Assembly (NCBI RefSeq): GCF_900177725.1
Contig: NZ_FXAT01000003.1
Coordinates: 744,001 to 808,000 of the forward strand
Direction: 5' to 3'
Length of the DNA stretch: 64,000 bases
From: Paraburkholderia susongensis
Lineage (GTDB): Bacteria > Pseudomonadota > Gammaproteobacteria > Burkholderiales > Burkholderiaceae
Shown: piece after piece, positions 54,529 through 63,707 of the stretch
How the letters are laid out: every line of letters starts with the position of its first letter
Position numbering within the stretch: position 1 is the stretch's first letter
Notes under the pieces: generated by a model
Told to the model about the DNA's origin: nothing
Databases searched by the model: none
The model's input: the letters and a program-made list of their open reading frames with translations, nothing else
Made by a program: the position numbers and the translations under genes

Positions 54529-54942
54529 TCAAGCTGGGTCAAAAAACGATGCGACGTCCGCGTACGAAACGAGGTCGATAGACGCCGCGCCCAGCTTCAA
54601 CAGCGCGCCGCGGTGCCGGTCACTCAGCCACAGGTCCCGCCCTTCATCTCGCAGCACTGCTCGCATATCACGCATATCCGAAGGCGAAGCGAACAACTGA
54701 TTCAGGCAAGTTTCCGGGTCGACGTGTCCTGCCTCGACCGCTGCTGCCAAGCTATCCATCACCCACGTGAGCGTCGGCGCGCCGGGCATTGCGAGCAGCG
54801 CTCCGACTTTGATTGGCGTCAGGGTCGCCTGTTCTGCGTTCCAGCCGCCAAACTCGATGCAGGCGGACGCCTTCCGCGCTCCCTCCTCAGTGTCGAAAAT
54901 CAACGACGAGACTTGAGGAATATAGGTATTCACTGTTGGCAT
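54529..54942 (-). CDS. Uncharacterised protein, 137 aa
   Basis: A soluble, mainly helical, acidic product (TLTWVMDSLAAAVEAGHVDPETC, DLWLSDRHRGALLKLGAASIDLV). The start at 54942 is the first ATG. It lies about 100 bases upstream of the nuclease-like gene on the same strand and may be its co-transcribed first member. No function can be assigned. Confidence 0.6.
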   Translation of the reverse strand: MPTVNTYIPQVSSLIFDTEEGARKASACIEFGGWNAEQATLTPIKVGALLAMPGAPTLTWVMDSLAAAVEAGHVDPETCLNQLFASPSDMRDMRAVLRDEGRDLWLSDRHRGALLKLGAASIDLVSYADVASFFDPA

Positions 54943-55428
54943 TCATTTGCTCTCGATGTTTGTTTTTTTATGGCCCGTTTCAGGCCGGCCTACTTAGTTA
55001 ACGGTAGGCCGGGCCGAACCTTTAACAGCCGCACAATGTTCTGGTTCGCCGCTCGGCACGGCGGGCGCTTTGTCGACGATAAGGTTCGATGGTTCTATAT
55101 TTCATAGTATTGATTCTAATGCTCTGCAGCGACCCATTCCTTTGTCACCAATGACGCCGTGCCACGAGTCCGCTATCCTTGACCAAGACCGTCGTTACTC
55201 GACTGACTTCAATGGGCTAGTTCCACTGGAACGTTAGGAACCGTAGCCTCTCGGCGCTTCGTCGCCTTGTCGAAAACGTTCGCACGAACATTGGTCAAGA
55301 AAAGACCAATTTTTCGGTATACGCCTTTGTAAGCGCACGTATATCATCGAAATCTCAGCGCCCATTTCAAACAAAGCACGACCAAAGCAACTGCTTCGGC
55401 CGCGATAAATTCCGAGGGGTCTTGACCA
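54943..55428. other. Spacer with a hairpin at 54985-55012
   Basis: This 486-base divergent region between the leftward and rightward gene groups has a 9-bp perfect stem with a 10-base loop. There is a T-run on the top strand just to its left, out of place for a terminator. No gene was supported. Confidence 0.45.
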
Positions 55429-58041
55429 GTGACAATCATCCAAGAAATCTACCATTGGTCGAAGACTCTTTCGGCCTGGCAGCAAGACGCTGTTGCCCGA
55501 CTGTATGTAAATCGCGGGCTGTCGCCCGAGGACATCGAGGACATCTATGCGCTCGCCAAAGCTGAAGCCGGCATCCCTGACGAGAATGACCGAGTGGCCA
55601 GGAAGTTGGAAAGTGCAGAGGTCGCACCTCCGACCAATCCCACCCGACTTGTCCAGATTGTCGCCGTCAAGGAGTTGCAGCACGTCAACGCCTTGGTGCA
55701 AGGCGGCCGACTCCCGATTTCGCCGACCGGCCTGACCGTCATCTACGGAGAAAATGGAGCCGGGAAGTCTGGCTATTCCAGAATATTCAAACACGCGTGC
55801 CGCGCTCGGGACCGAAGGGAGCCCATCCTTCCCAACGCGCGCCTCGACCCGAAGGATGTCGGCACTGCACAGGCAGTGTTTGAGGCTATCGTCGATGGCA
55901 CGACAGTCGACTTCGTGTGGAAGCATCGCGCGGAACCACCCGTACCGCTCGCCGACATCTCAATCTTCGATACTCACTGCGCGCGTGCGTATATCGACAA
56001 CCAGGGTGATTTTGCCTACGTGCCATACGGGCTCGATATTCTCGAAGGGCTGGTGAGCCTCTGTACGAAGCTGAAAACCCGTGCGACAAAAGAGAAGGCG
56101 GACTCGTCGCCGAGTGATGCGGCGTACTCTGCACTAATCAATCAGACCACTGCCGTCGGTCGCGCGCTCAGCGGAATCTCCAAGAAGACCACGAGAGAAG
56201 AGATAGCGACGCTGGCCGAGTTGTCGGACGATGACGTCGAACGCCGAGAAGTTTTAGCGAAGACGCTTTCCGAAGCGGACCCGAAAACGAAAGCCCGAGA
56301 GATTCGGAACAAGGCGCTTCGCGTTAAGGGGCTGAAGACGCAGATTGAGACGAAGCTCGGGATTGTCTCCGTCGAAAAGCTCCAGAATCTCCAGGAGCTT
56401 ATCGGCAAATCGAACGCCGCGAAGAAAGTCGCTGACACTGCCGCGGAAGCGTTCCAAAGTGAACCGGGTCAGTTGCCTGGCACTGGTGGCGAGGAGTGGA
56501 AGACGCTGTTCGAAGCGGCTCGTGACTTCGCAGCCATCTCCCACGCTGGCCACGAGATTTTTGCTCTTCCGGACGATGCGAAGTGTCCTCTCTGCCAGAA
56601 CGAGCTGGGCGCAGAAGGTGTAAGCAGGCTCGGTCGCTTCGACGCTTTTATCAAGGACAGGGTCGAGCAAGCAGCGAGGGACGCGCGAAATCTGGCGAAG
56701 GAAGCGTACAACGCGATAAAGACTGCGAAGTTCGACTTCTCGATTGACGCTGCCATGAAAGAAGAGCTGAACACGCTGGACGCGCAACTGTTGCCGCTCT
56801 GCGAGCAATCGGAAGCCAGTTTGAAGACCCGACAATCCGAAGCGTTGCTCGCTTCCGGCGGCACCCTGCCGTGGGAAAACGTGTCCGCGGCGCAGAACGA
56901 CGCTGCTGTCCGACTCGGAGAGGTAGCCGACGAGCTGGAAACCCAGGCAAAAACTCTCGAAGCATCAGCCGACGAGGCCGCTCGCGCAAAGCTTGTAGCC
57001 GAACGAGCGGAGCTCGACGCAAGGCATAGGCTTGGCGAGGTGAAGGAGGCCGTGCTCGATGCGATTTCGAAGTACGGGTATTGCGCGAAGTTGCAAAAGT
57101 GCATCGATGGGACGGATACGCGTGGGATTTCCCGAAAGTCCACCGAGCTGTCCCGAACCCTTGCGAGTAAGGAGCTGGCCGATGCACTGAACGAGGAGCT
57201 CAAGAGACTTAAGTGTCATGAACTGCAAGTCTTCATGAAGCCCGAATCGCCCGGCGGCCGCACGCAATTCAAGCTGACGCTTCAACTGCCGGGTAGCGCA
57301 ACACCGGCTGCAATTCTCAGTGAAGGCGAGCAGCGCGCAATCGCTATCGCGTCGTTCCTCGCTGAAATCAAGCTTGGTGGCGGGCTCGGCGGCATCGTCT
57401 TCGATGACCCGGTCTCGTCGCTCGACCATCGCCGCCGTTGGGAAGTCGCGGAGCGCCTGGTCGAAGAATCACTCAAGCGGCAGGTCATCGTGTTCACGCA
57501 CGACATCTATTTCCTGTGCATTCTTGAGCAGAAGGCCGATGAGCTCAAAGCCACGCTCCAAGCAAACTACATTCGCCGTACCGGCGATGGGTTCGGCGCA
57601 CATTCCGAGGGACTTCCCTTCGACGTGCTCGGAACGAAGGGCCGCGTCGGCAAGCTGCGTCAGATGCTCGTAGATGTTCGCAAGGCACATGCTGACGGAA
57701 ACGAAGACGAGCATCGCGCCCTTACGTCGCGTGCGTATGGTGACTTGCGGCTTGCGTGGGAGCGATGCGTGGAAGAGGTCCTTTTCAATGGAGCGATTCA
57801 ACGCTTTGGCGAGGGCGTATCCACACTAAAATTGAGAGAAGTCACCGTCTCAGACGACGACTATCGTGCGATTGACGAAGGGATGACGAAATGCTCGAAA
57901 TTCGAGCACGATGCCGCCGTCCGGGTTGGCAGGCTACCTGTTCCGCAGCCTGACGAGCTTGGCGAGGACATTGAGAAACTGGAAACGTGGAGGGCATTGG
58001 TTGTCGGTAGACGCAACGCCATCCGCGCGGCGAGAGTTTGA
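55429..58041 (+). CDS. ABC/AAA_13 ATPase with zinc-hook motif (RloC/PrrC-like)
   Basis: The 870-residue SMC-like ATPase starts at a GTG. Walker A is GENGAGKS (107-114), signature LSEGEQRAI (630-638), Walker B GGIVFDDPVSSLD (654-666) and H-loop FTHD. Long coiled-coil arms surround a CPLC motif (386-389), as in Rad50/RloC zinc hooks. The C-terminal 130 residues (YGDLRLAWERCVEEVLFN, MTKCSKFEHDAA) form a helical domain of the type seen in AAA_13 defence ATPases. Related RloC/PrrC proteins cut tRNA on phage attack, but I did not identify their catalytic triad. Two small enzymes follow on the same strand. Confidence 0.85.
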   Translation: MTIIQEIYHWSKTLSAWQQDAVARLYVNRGLSPEDIEDIYALAKAEAGIPDENDRVARKLESAEVAPPTNPTRLVQIVAVKELQHVNALVQGGRLPISPTGLTVIYGENGAGKSGYSRIFKHACRARDRREPILPNARLDPKDVGTAQAVFEAIVDGTTVDFVWKHRAEPPVPLADISIFDTHCARAYIDNQGDFAYVPYGLDILEGLVSLCTKLKTRATKEKADSSPSDAAYSALINQTTAVGRALSGISKKTTREEIATLAELSDDDVERREVLAKTLSEADPKTKAREIRNKALRVKGLKTQIETKLGIVSVEKLQNLQELIGKSNAAKKVADTAAEAFQSEPGQLPGTGGEEWKTLFEAARDFAAISHAGHEIFALPDDAKCPLCQNELGAEGVSRLGRFDAFIKDRVEQAARDARNLAKEAYNAIKTAKFDFSIDAAMKEELNTLDAQLLPLCEQSEASLKTRQSEALLASGGTLPWENVSAAQNDAAVRLGEVADELETQAKTLEASADEAARAKLVAERAELDARHRLGEVKEAVLDAISKYGYCAKLQKCIDGTDTRGISRKSTELSRTLASKELADALNEELKRLKCHELQVFMKPESPGGRTQFKLTLQLPGSATPAAILSEGEQRAIAIASFLAEIKLGGGLGGIVFDDPVSSLDHRRRWEVAERLVEESLKRQVIVFTHDIYFLCILEQKADELKATLQANYIRRTGDGFGAHSEGLPFDVLGTKGRVGKLRQMLVDVRKAHADGNEDEHRALTSRAYGDLRLAWERCVEEVLFNGAIQRFGEGVSTLKLREVTVSDDDYRAIDEGMTKCSKFEHDAAVRVGRLPVPQPDELGEDIEKLETWRALVVGRRNAIRAARV

Positions 58042-58119
58042 ATCTCACTGATACCCCCGAACGCTGCTGAAGAAGCAACGCCGGTGCTGCCCCTTCTGAC
58101 ATCCAAAGGCTAACGTGAC

Positions 58120-58923
58120 ATGCTTGAAGAACTCTATAGTCGAATTTCACCCGCCTGCTGCTCCATAACTGTCTTCCTCGACGACGAGAAAATCAGCGAA
58201 GGCACGGGATACGCGTACACACCCGAGGGGCAGGTTCTGACGGCAGCACATGTTGTGACCGGACGATTCCCTATTCGGAGGAGCGACTACAGAACCCCAG
58301 ACCTGAAGATATTCTGCAAATTTCCCGGCGTTCCGGTAGCTGAATACGCGGTAGTTATGTGCTGCCCAGAGATACAGGTCTCGGGCTTTACGAGCAATGT
58401 CCAGTTGGACATGGCGGTACTGCATCCGAAGGTTCCATTTTCCCACAATGTTCATTGGATACCAGTCCCACTGGAGACGCCCCGTCTCGGTCAGTGCGTC
58501 TTTATGGCCGGCTATTCAGAGGAGTTGCGGCTCCCTTTTGATGTAGACCGACTGCTGTCTCCTACGACAGAAGGAGCCGATGCGTTCAGGGCCGCAATGG
58601 ATAAAGGATTTCAGGCTGATATGACCGGCCCGCTCATCAAGCAGGGATACATCGGAAACATCAGGCGCATTGTGGCGACGACTGAGGGTCGCGGAACGCT
58701 GGAGTGTGACGTCATGTATATCGACAATGCGATGCATACAGGCGCCAGCGGCGGTCCCCTCATTAATGAGAGGGGCGAGGCCATTGGCGTTCTGTCGCAA
58801 CGAGCCGTAACAACTGTCGATGTTGGCAAAGAGGGAAATACTCGAGTTCCGTCGGGGTGTACGGTAGCCATCAGCCTCATGCCCCTACGGTTTGCTGGCG
58901 CGGGGGCCGGCACTGCCGCATAG
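58120..58923 (+). CDS. Trypsin-like serine protease
   Basis: The 267-residue cytoplasmic protease shows the chymotrypsin-fold triad: His44 in LTAAHVVTG, Asp97 in NVQLDMAVLHP, and Ser210 in HTGASGGPLIN. There is no signal peptide, so it acts inside the cell, as in several predicted conflict systems where proteases activate or degrade partners. It begins 78 bases after the ATPase gene. The substrate is unknown; the ATPase or the GGCT protein are obvious candidates. Confidence 0.85.
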   Translation: MLEELYSRISPACCSITVFLDDEKISEGTGYAYTPEGQVLTAAHVVTGRFPIRRSDYRTPDLKIFCKFPGVPVAEYAVVMCCPEIQVSGFTSNVQLDMAVLHPKVPFSHNVHWIPVPLETPRLGQCVFMAGYSEELRLPFDVDRLLSPTTEGADAFRAAMDKGFQADMTGPLIKQGYIGNIRRIVATTEGRGTLECDVMYIDNAMHTGASGGPLINERGEAIGVLSQRAVTTVDVGKEGNTRVPSGCTVAISLMPLRFAGAGAGTAA

Positions 58924-59001
58924 CCACGCAAAGCGCTCGCACACCGGCGTTGAATACATCTAAGCCTTGAGGTCGCAGCCGCTGAACACTACAGGGAAAA
59001 A

Positions 59002-59520
59002 ATGCTTAAACCGAATGAATTCGCGTACTTTGCATATGGGTCCAACATGAGTGCGCCGCGGCTGTCCGACCGCATCAAACCAATTCGGCACATCGCGAAC
59101 GGCTACCTTGATGGATACCAACTCACGTTCGACAAGGTTTCCAAAGATGGCTCTGGCAAATGTGATTGCAAGCGTACTGGGGAATTGGGTCACCGCGTGT
59201 GGGGTGTGCTCTTTGCTATCGATGCTGACAGTTTGGAGGCCCTGGACAAATACGAGGACGCGGGTCGTACATATGAGCGACAGAATATTCAGGTCCCGAC
59301 TGACCAGGGAGTCGTTGCCGCAGTCACCTACTTCGCGACCAAGTTGGAGCCTGGACTCAGGCCGTACCATTGGTACAAATATCACGTGCTATACGGCGCC
59401 CGTGAGGCAAAACTCCCGCCCGACTACATAGCAGCAATCGAGCAGATTGAGGAAATACAGGACCTCGACACGGCTCGAACCAAGAAAAATCTGGCAGTTT
59501 ATTGCGACGTCCGGGAGTAA
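59002..59520 (+). CDS. Gamma-glutamylcyclotransferase-like protein
   Basis: The 172-residue GGCT/AIG2-fold protein opens with YFAYGSNMSAPRL, the substrate-loop motif. It has the WGVLFAIDADSLEALDKYEDAG segment containing the expected catalytic acidic residue, and YERQNIQV. Members release 5-oxoproline from gamma-glutamyl peptides or amines. It is 78 bases behind the protease with AGGGA upstream, and it ends convergent with the next group. Its link to a defence-like ATPase is unexplained. Confidence 0.85.
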   Translation: MLKPNEFAYFAYGSNMSAPRLSDRIKPIRHIANGYLDGYQLTFDKVSKDGSGKCDCKRTGELGHRVWGVLFAIDADSLEALDKYEDAGRTYERQNIQVPTDQGVVAAVTYFATKLEPGLRPYHWYKYHVLYGAREAKLPPDYIAAIEQIEEIQDLDTARTKKNLAVYCDVRE

Positions 59521-59549
59521 TCGCACGTAATCCTTCTCCCAGTCGTCCA

Positions 59550-60131
59550 TCACCAGCCGAGAAGGACCCGCAGCCGTGACATAAGCCAGTCCGTTTCGAC
59601 TACACTGGTCCACCCTTTGCCTTCAATGGCCCGTCTGATGCGCCGCAGCGTCACATCACGCGAATTTTGGGGAAACTTCGCCGCGTCTTTGAGTGCCTTT
59701 GGCATCAACTGCTGCGCGAGGTCCTCGCATACCTCCCATCGCTGATAGCGTTCTGGCGCCGTGAGACCGACCACAAACCGTCCTGCAATTTTCCGCCCGG
59801 CGAGCTTGGGCTGTGCCCCGGCGAGTGATGCGGGTGTCGTGTCCCAAGGAAAGTCGTTGGGAACCTGTGAACTCAACGTCTCTTCAAGAAGAAGCGGTTC
59901 GTAGTCACGCATTAGTCCGCTTACGCGGATGTCCTCGTGAAGTTGGTCCCAATGCAGCTCTGCGCCGGACGCAGAGACCCGAACATCGTTTCGCTGGTCG
60001 GGCGTCACTGCTAGCAATCGGGGAAACCATCGCAATGGAATCCGAAATATGCGTCCGTCCCTCAACGAGACGGTGAAGTCCTTGTCATTTACGGTTACTT
60101 TGATTGCTATCGGTGGGTTGGGGTCTATCAT
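59550..60131 (-). CDS. DUF2442-type protein with extra C-terminal domain
   Basis: The 193-residue product has a DUF2442 N-terminal domain: VTVNDKDFTVSLRDGRIFRI, WFPRLLAVTPDQR, VRVSASGAELHWDQLHEDI. A second domain follows (LAGAQPKLAGRKIAGRFVVGL, EVCEDLAQQLMPKALKDAA). DUF2442 proteins are often small antitoxin-like or transposon-linked proteins of unknown mechanism. It is the last gene of the leftward run, 23 bases after its neighbour, and is likely co-transcribed with it. Confidence 0.75.
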   Translation of the reverse strand: MIDPNPPIAIKVTVNDKDFTVSLRDGRIFRIPLRWFPRLLAVTPDQRNDVRVSASGAELHWDQLHEDIRVSGLMRDYEPLLLEETLSSQVPNDFPWDTTPASLAGAQPKLAGRKIAGRFVVGLTAPERYQRWEVCEDLAQQLMPKALKDAAKFPQNSRDVTLRRIRRAIEGKGWTSVVETDWLMSRLRVLLGW

Positions 60132-60154
60132 TTTCTCAGACTCACAGCCGATGG

Positions 60155-61156
60155 TCAGTGCTTGAGCAGATAAGCGACGACTTGCTTGGCTATGTCAACA
60201 AACGTCTTGTGCTCGCCAGCCGCGATTGTTTTCGAGTTGTGCGCAGTGCCCGCCGCAGCGACTATTCGGATTCGAATGCGCTCACCGACGACAAGAATTT
60301 GCACGCAAGCTTCCGGTATTGGCGTGGAGTCCCCAACCGCTTGTCGCGAAACGAATAGGGTAAATATCGGAATCACTCGATGTGGGTCTAGCGGCCATTC
60401 GTATCCATGCAGGTGAAGCGCTTCGGATGCTCGTGCCCACAGTGGTTTCCTGGGGTCAATTTCCGCTATCGCTGTGTACAGCGGTTCAACATCGCTCGGT
60501 TCGAGTTGGTGGTCACCCGCATACAGCTTAACGATGGTGCGCGACCACTCGGCCGCCCACGCCGTAGCTATCCGTCTGACCGATTTGAAATCAACGTCGT
60601 CGTCGAGCATCTCAACGGGACGGCGCTCGCCCAAACTACCTCGCTGCGACGTGAGGAAATCAAGGCGGCTCATCGGGTCAGCCGGAACGATGATTCGGCA
60701 TAGTGTCTGCAATCGCTTGCGATTCAGCAACGGGTCGGCCAACAACGCGGGGAAGTATTCGGTCTCATCGACGTCGACGCCAAAGACACTCCCTTCTTCT
60801 ATTAGCCGCGCCAGGCGCTTCTCGCTTACACCGATGCGGTTTTTGAATTCAGTTGGTGTCAGCAACTCCCCGCTTGCAATCATTTCGCGCCGAGCGACCG
60901 AGGCTTGCTGCCAGAGATGCTCTCGCAATACGTCGCCGCCTACGTCTTCACCCGCCTCGATGTACGATTCGCGAACAATCTGCTCGATGCGAGCAATCAC
61001 CTCGTCCGGTAACTTCTGGAACTTGCTGCGGTCCGCGGCCGGTAGCCGGAAACCGTTCGCAGCGATTTTGCGCACAAGGGATGACGCTACGAATTGTGGG
61101 AGGTCGTACTGCTGGTCGATGTGGCGCATCGCGATATCCCAGCCGCCGCTAGCCAT
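60155..61156 (-). CDS. HTH protein with Xre/MbcA/ParS-like middle
   Basis: The 333-residue protein starts at an ATG after GGGAGC. A helix-turn-helix-like segment (LTPTEFKNRIGVSEKRLARLIEEG, about 100-123) precedes a stretch (MSRLDFLTSQRGSLGERRPVEML) that resembles the toxin-binding ParS domain of MbcA-type antitoxins. The C-terminal 120 residues are unassigned. An antitoxin or regulator role is possible. It begins one base after the upstream stop, so it is translationally linked. Confidence 0.65.
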   Translation of the reverse strand: MASGGWDIAMRHIDQQYDLPQFVASSLVRKIAANGFRLPAADRSKFQKLPDEVIARIEQIVRESYIEAGEDVGGDVLREHLWQQASVARREMIASGELLTPTEFKNRIGVSEKRLARLIEEGSVFGVDVDETEYFPALLADPLLNRKRLQTLCRIIVPADPMSRLDFLTSQRGSLGERRPVEMLDDDVDFKSVRRIATAWAAEWSRTIVKLYAGDHQLEPSDVEPLYTAIAEIDPRKPLWARASEALHLHGYEWPLDPHRVIPIFTLFVSRQAVGDSTPIPEACVQILVVGERIRIRIVAAAGTAHNSKTIAAGEHKTFVDIAKQVVAYLLKH

Positions 61157-61157
61157 A

Positions 61158-61436
61158 CTAAGCTCCCAGAGTTGAAGACAAGATGACCACGCGCTCGGGC
61201 CAACGCTGGTCCGTCGTTTCGTTCCAGGCAAGCGATAGGCCACCGACCACGGGGTGGTAAATCTTGTCAATCCGACCATCCTTGGAGCGGTGGCGCTCGC
61301 AGGTCCAGAGTTCGTTCGAGACCGTGACCTGAACAATCTCATCGGCCTCGCTTGCGTCGGCGTATGGCGCGAGATATAGAACGACGGCATCTACGTCGGC
61401 CGCTTCCAGGTGTCGCAGCAAATCCTGCACTTTCAT
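61158..61436 (-). CDS. Small protein, 92 aa
   Basis: The start follows GGAGG. The acidic product (VQDLLRHLEAADVDAVVLYL, YADASEADEIVQVTV, HPVVGGLSLAW) looks like a small alpha/beta domain often encoded in Burkholderia beside HTH proteins of this kind. No function was recognised. It is packed directly against the HTH gene. Confidence 0.65.
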   Translation of the reverse strand: MKVQDLLRHLEAADVDAVVLYLAPYADASEADEIVQVTVSNELWTCERHRSKDGRIDKIYHPVVGGLSLAWNETTDQRWPERVVILSSTLGA

Positions 61437-61493
61437 GGCTGCCTCCGTATCTTGAGGGGAAGTCCGACGCAATCGGGAGAGGACCTTGAAGCA

Positions 61494-61865
61494 TTACGCT
61501 GCCGACAGAAATGCGGCCGTTCGTAGATGAAGAGCTTCGGCGAGGTCGCATGCCTCCGCGGGAGAACATGGGGCAAGCGTCCATGTCTCCATGTTTGAGG
61601 TCCAGCGAAAAAGCGCGTCGACCTGAAGTCTCTCGTCCGCGGACACAGAGAGGGCCACCAGCAGATGTTCGACGACATCTGCATCAGGGTGGTCTAGGCC
61701 ATCAATGCTTTCACCGCGTCTCTCGGCGACTTCACAGCAACAAAAATAGATGGCTTCCCAGGCGCATTTGAGGCGCGTCGCTGGTGACAGCGCGCCACGC
61801 TTTGCATCACGCAGATAATCGCGACTCACCGCCATACGCCAGCTATCGCCTTGCTGGCCTATCAC
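61494..61865 (-). CDS. Small helical protein with SAV_6107-like pattern
   Basis: The GTG start overlaps the upstream stop (GTGA), arguing for translational coupling. The product (SPATRLKCAWEAIYFCCCEVAERRG, LDHPDADVVEHLLVALSVS) is a helical bundle resembling HEPN/SAV_6107-type small proteins, only by pattern. It has 123 residues from the GTG; an ATG at 61835 is the alternative start. Confidence 0.6.
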   Translation of the reverse strand: MIGQQGDSWRMAVSRDYLRDAKRGALSPATRLKCAWEAIYFCCCEVAERRGESIDGLDHPDADVVEHLLVALSVSADERLQVDALFRWTSNMETWTLAPCSPAEACDLAEALHLRTAAFLSAA

Positions 61866-62224
61866 AATCGTCTCCCATGTTTTCGGACGCGGCGCAGTTC
61901 TTTCGGTACGCCTGACACATTTAGAGCCGCAGGCACATCCGCGGCGGCCAGCGCAAATGCCAGCGCATTTCTTTGTTTGGCCGCCAACGCCACGTCACCG
62001 CGCGGATTCAGCAACGCCCTTGAGAACGCGTGGCACAGAAGGCGAAAGACGTTTCGCTTAGATATCCCAGTTTCGCCTCGCCGGGTCAGAGCCTTCCGAC
62101 GCCGCGTCAGATGTCGCGCCAGCAGACGTGTCAATTCCTTGGCGACCCCGCTCAACGCGTAGGTAAGAACGCGTGATGTCTCGGGACCGACACGGGTCCG
62201 ACGTCTCTGTCGTTTTGACTTCAT
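61862..62224 (-). CDS. Small basic protein, 120 aa
   Basis: The start overlaps the HAD gene stop by four bases. The product is very basic (KSKRQRRRTRVGPETSRVLTY, HLTRRRKALTRRGETG) and helical, suggesting nucleic-acid or ribosome association. No family could be named. Confidence 0.6.
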   Translation of the reverse strand: MKSKRQRRRTRVGPETSRVLTYALSGVAKELTRLLARHLTRRRKALTRRGETGISKRNVFRLLCHAFSRALLNPRGDVALAAKQRNALAFALAAADVPAALNVSGVPKELRRVRKHGRRL

Positions 62225-62826
62225 GTCAAGCGCTCCGGAGTCGAGGCGTCAGTGTGCGACAGGGAATCAGGCGGTCCGAACATCAACTCGAGGCGGCGAG
62301 CGAATAACTGCTGTACGTCTTTGTCGCCAAGGCCGACGCCTTGCTGGCAATGAATCAGATGGGACTCGTAGCCATCAAAGCCTTTGCGGTCGTCGTCGAT
62401 TGCCAGCCAGCGCTTGAGCTTGTGACGCCGAACAAACCTAAGAACATGGGTTCCTCGCGGTAAGGTCGACCAACCGTCATCCGCTGCGTCGTCGCTTTCG
62501 AAGGTGGCGCCCCGCACTCGCGCCTGTAACGAAGCCGTCGGAAGTTGGGCGACGGCAAACGCGTATCCAAGAACATGAACCCATGAGCTGCTGAGGATAA
62601 TGACGGCTTGTGGATAGGGCGCAAGCAGGCGTTCGAGGATAGGGGTGAATTCGAAGAGCGTGCTGGCGGGCGAACCGGCCGTGAGTCTACCGTCGCTGAG
62701 ATATGCATCCGTGGCGTGCAGCGTGTGGTCTATGTCGAGAAAGACGACGTTCGCGTGTTCACCGAGGTGCGCTGTCGGGGCCGCTCTCTTCGCAGCGGTA
62801 TCGTGCCCGTCGGGAGCCCCGGTCAT
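62221..62826 (-). CDS. HAD-fold protein (SAK-type HAD domain)
   Basis: The 201-residue protein has the HAD nucleophile motif NVVFLDIDHTLH (first Asp is the phosphate acceptor), motif II VIILSSSWVH, and a late acidic pair in WLAIDDDRKGF. This matches the HAD domains seen in Burkholderia as stand-alone phosphatases and in RNA-repair 'Swiss army knife' proteins. The start overlaps the upstream stop by four bases. Confidence 0.8.
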   Translation of the reverse strand: MTGAPDGHDTAAKRAAPTAHLGEHANVVFLDIDHTLHATDAYLSDGRLTAGSPASTLFEFTPILERLLAPYPQAVIILSSSWVHVLGYAFAVAQLPTASLQARVRGATFESDDAADDGWSTLPRGTHVLRFVRRHKLKRWLAIDDDRKGFDGYESHLIHCQQGVGLGDKDVQQLFARRLELMFGPPDSLSHTDASTPERLT

Positions 62827-63032
62827 GATTGCTTGTCCTCCGGCGGAGCCCACACGCCCGGCAAGGCTAATGCAGAGACACCGAGGTCGACGTCCTGGGG
62901 GTAGTGTCTAAGGAGCCGAGCGGCCATGGTCCGCACTAGTCCCCACATGATTTCATCCTCGGAGGCGAGCAGCGTCTCGAGAAAGTGACGGGTTTCCAAG
63001 ATGGCCTTGGTTCGTTCTTCAGGCATCGTCAT
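62823..63032 (-). CDS. BPSL0761-like small protein
   Basis: The 69-residue product matches, from memory, the BPSL0761 family pattern: TMPEERTKAILETRHFLETLL, then AARLLRHYP. It is abundant in Burkholderia accessory regions and its function is unknown. It is coupled by a four-base overlap to the HAD gene. Confidence 0.7.
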   Translation of the reverse strand: MTMPEERTKAILETRHFLETLLASEDEIMWGLVRTMAARLLRHYPQDVDLGVSALALPGVWAPPEDKQS

Positions 63033-63125
63033 GGCGCGCTCCGCGCAGATACTCTGACGAGACGTCGACGTACCACGAGACGGTGGGTCTTTCCGCGACG
63101 GGAGATGAGCTCCAGACCGCCATGG

Positions 63126-63494
63126 TTAGCCTCCCTCAGCGTCCACTCGCGATTTTCGGTGCGAGTCCAGCTTGTCTATGTTGGGGTGGAAATACGCGGA
63201 GGTCACGTCCGAACAACTGCGCACATCGTTTTTCAGACACCACGTTATCCACAGGCAGACTGTGTCGTAGGTCCATCTCGGCTCACCGACGAGTTGATAC
63301 CTTCGGCCGGAGCTGCTGACGGCGACCATCGCGTGGGCATCGAACTCGCGAAGAGCGGAGGTGACTCGCGCAAGCATTGTGTCGGTTCGCATGCCGACAA
63401 GGTGGCGCTCATCGCCCTCTGTCTGCATCACACGCCAGTGCTGCAGCGCTAGCTCCGGTTCGATGTCTACGGAAGGAGGGGGCCAGACTGGCAT
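63126..63494 (-). CDS. Uncharacterised Burkholderiaceae-type protein
   Basis: The 122-residue product starts at an ATG after GGAGACAGACC. Its layout (LALQHWRVMQTEGDERHLVG, RVTSALREFD, VSSSGRRYQLVGEPRWTYD, WITWCLKNDVRSCSDVTSAY) matches a family often found in Burkholderia genomic islands that I know only as conserved hypothetical. It is the first gene of the leftward run, 93 bases before the BPSL0761-like gene. Confidence 0.7.
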   Translation of the reverse strand: MPVWPPPSVDIEPELALQHWRVMQTEGDERHLVGMRTDTMLARVTSALREFDAHAMVAVSSSGRRYQLVGEPRWTYDTVCLWITWCLKNDVRSCSDVTSAYFHPNIDKLDSHRKSRVDAEGG

Positions 63495-63707
63495 GGTCTG
63501 TCTCCATGAGGGTGCAAACCGTGCAGAGCAACTGGATACACCGACGATTGCGCCAGCGCTCGCTGCTTTAGACGGTTGGGAACGCATCAATTGTTCTGCT
63601 TTCGGCGTTCGGCTCGGTGCGACTTTTTTCGCACGTTTTTAGTGTAGATGGGAACTCACGACGCACGCCCAGATGGCGGAATACGGCTTGCGTTTGTCCG
63701 ACTTGCC

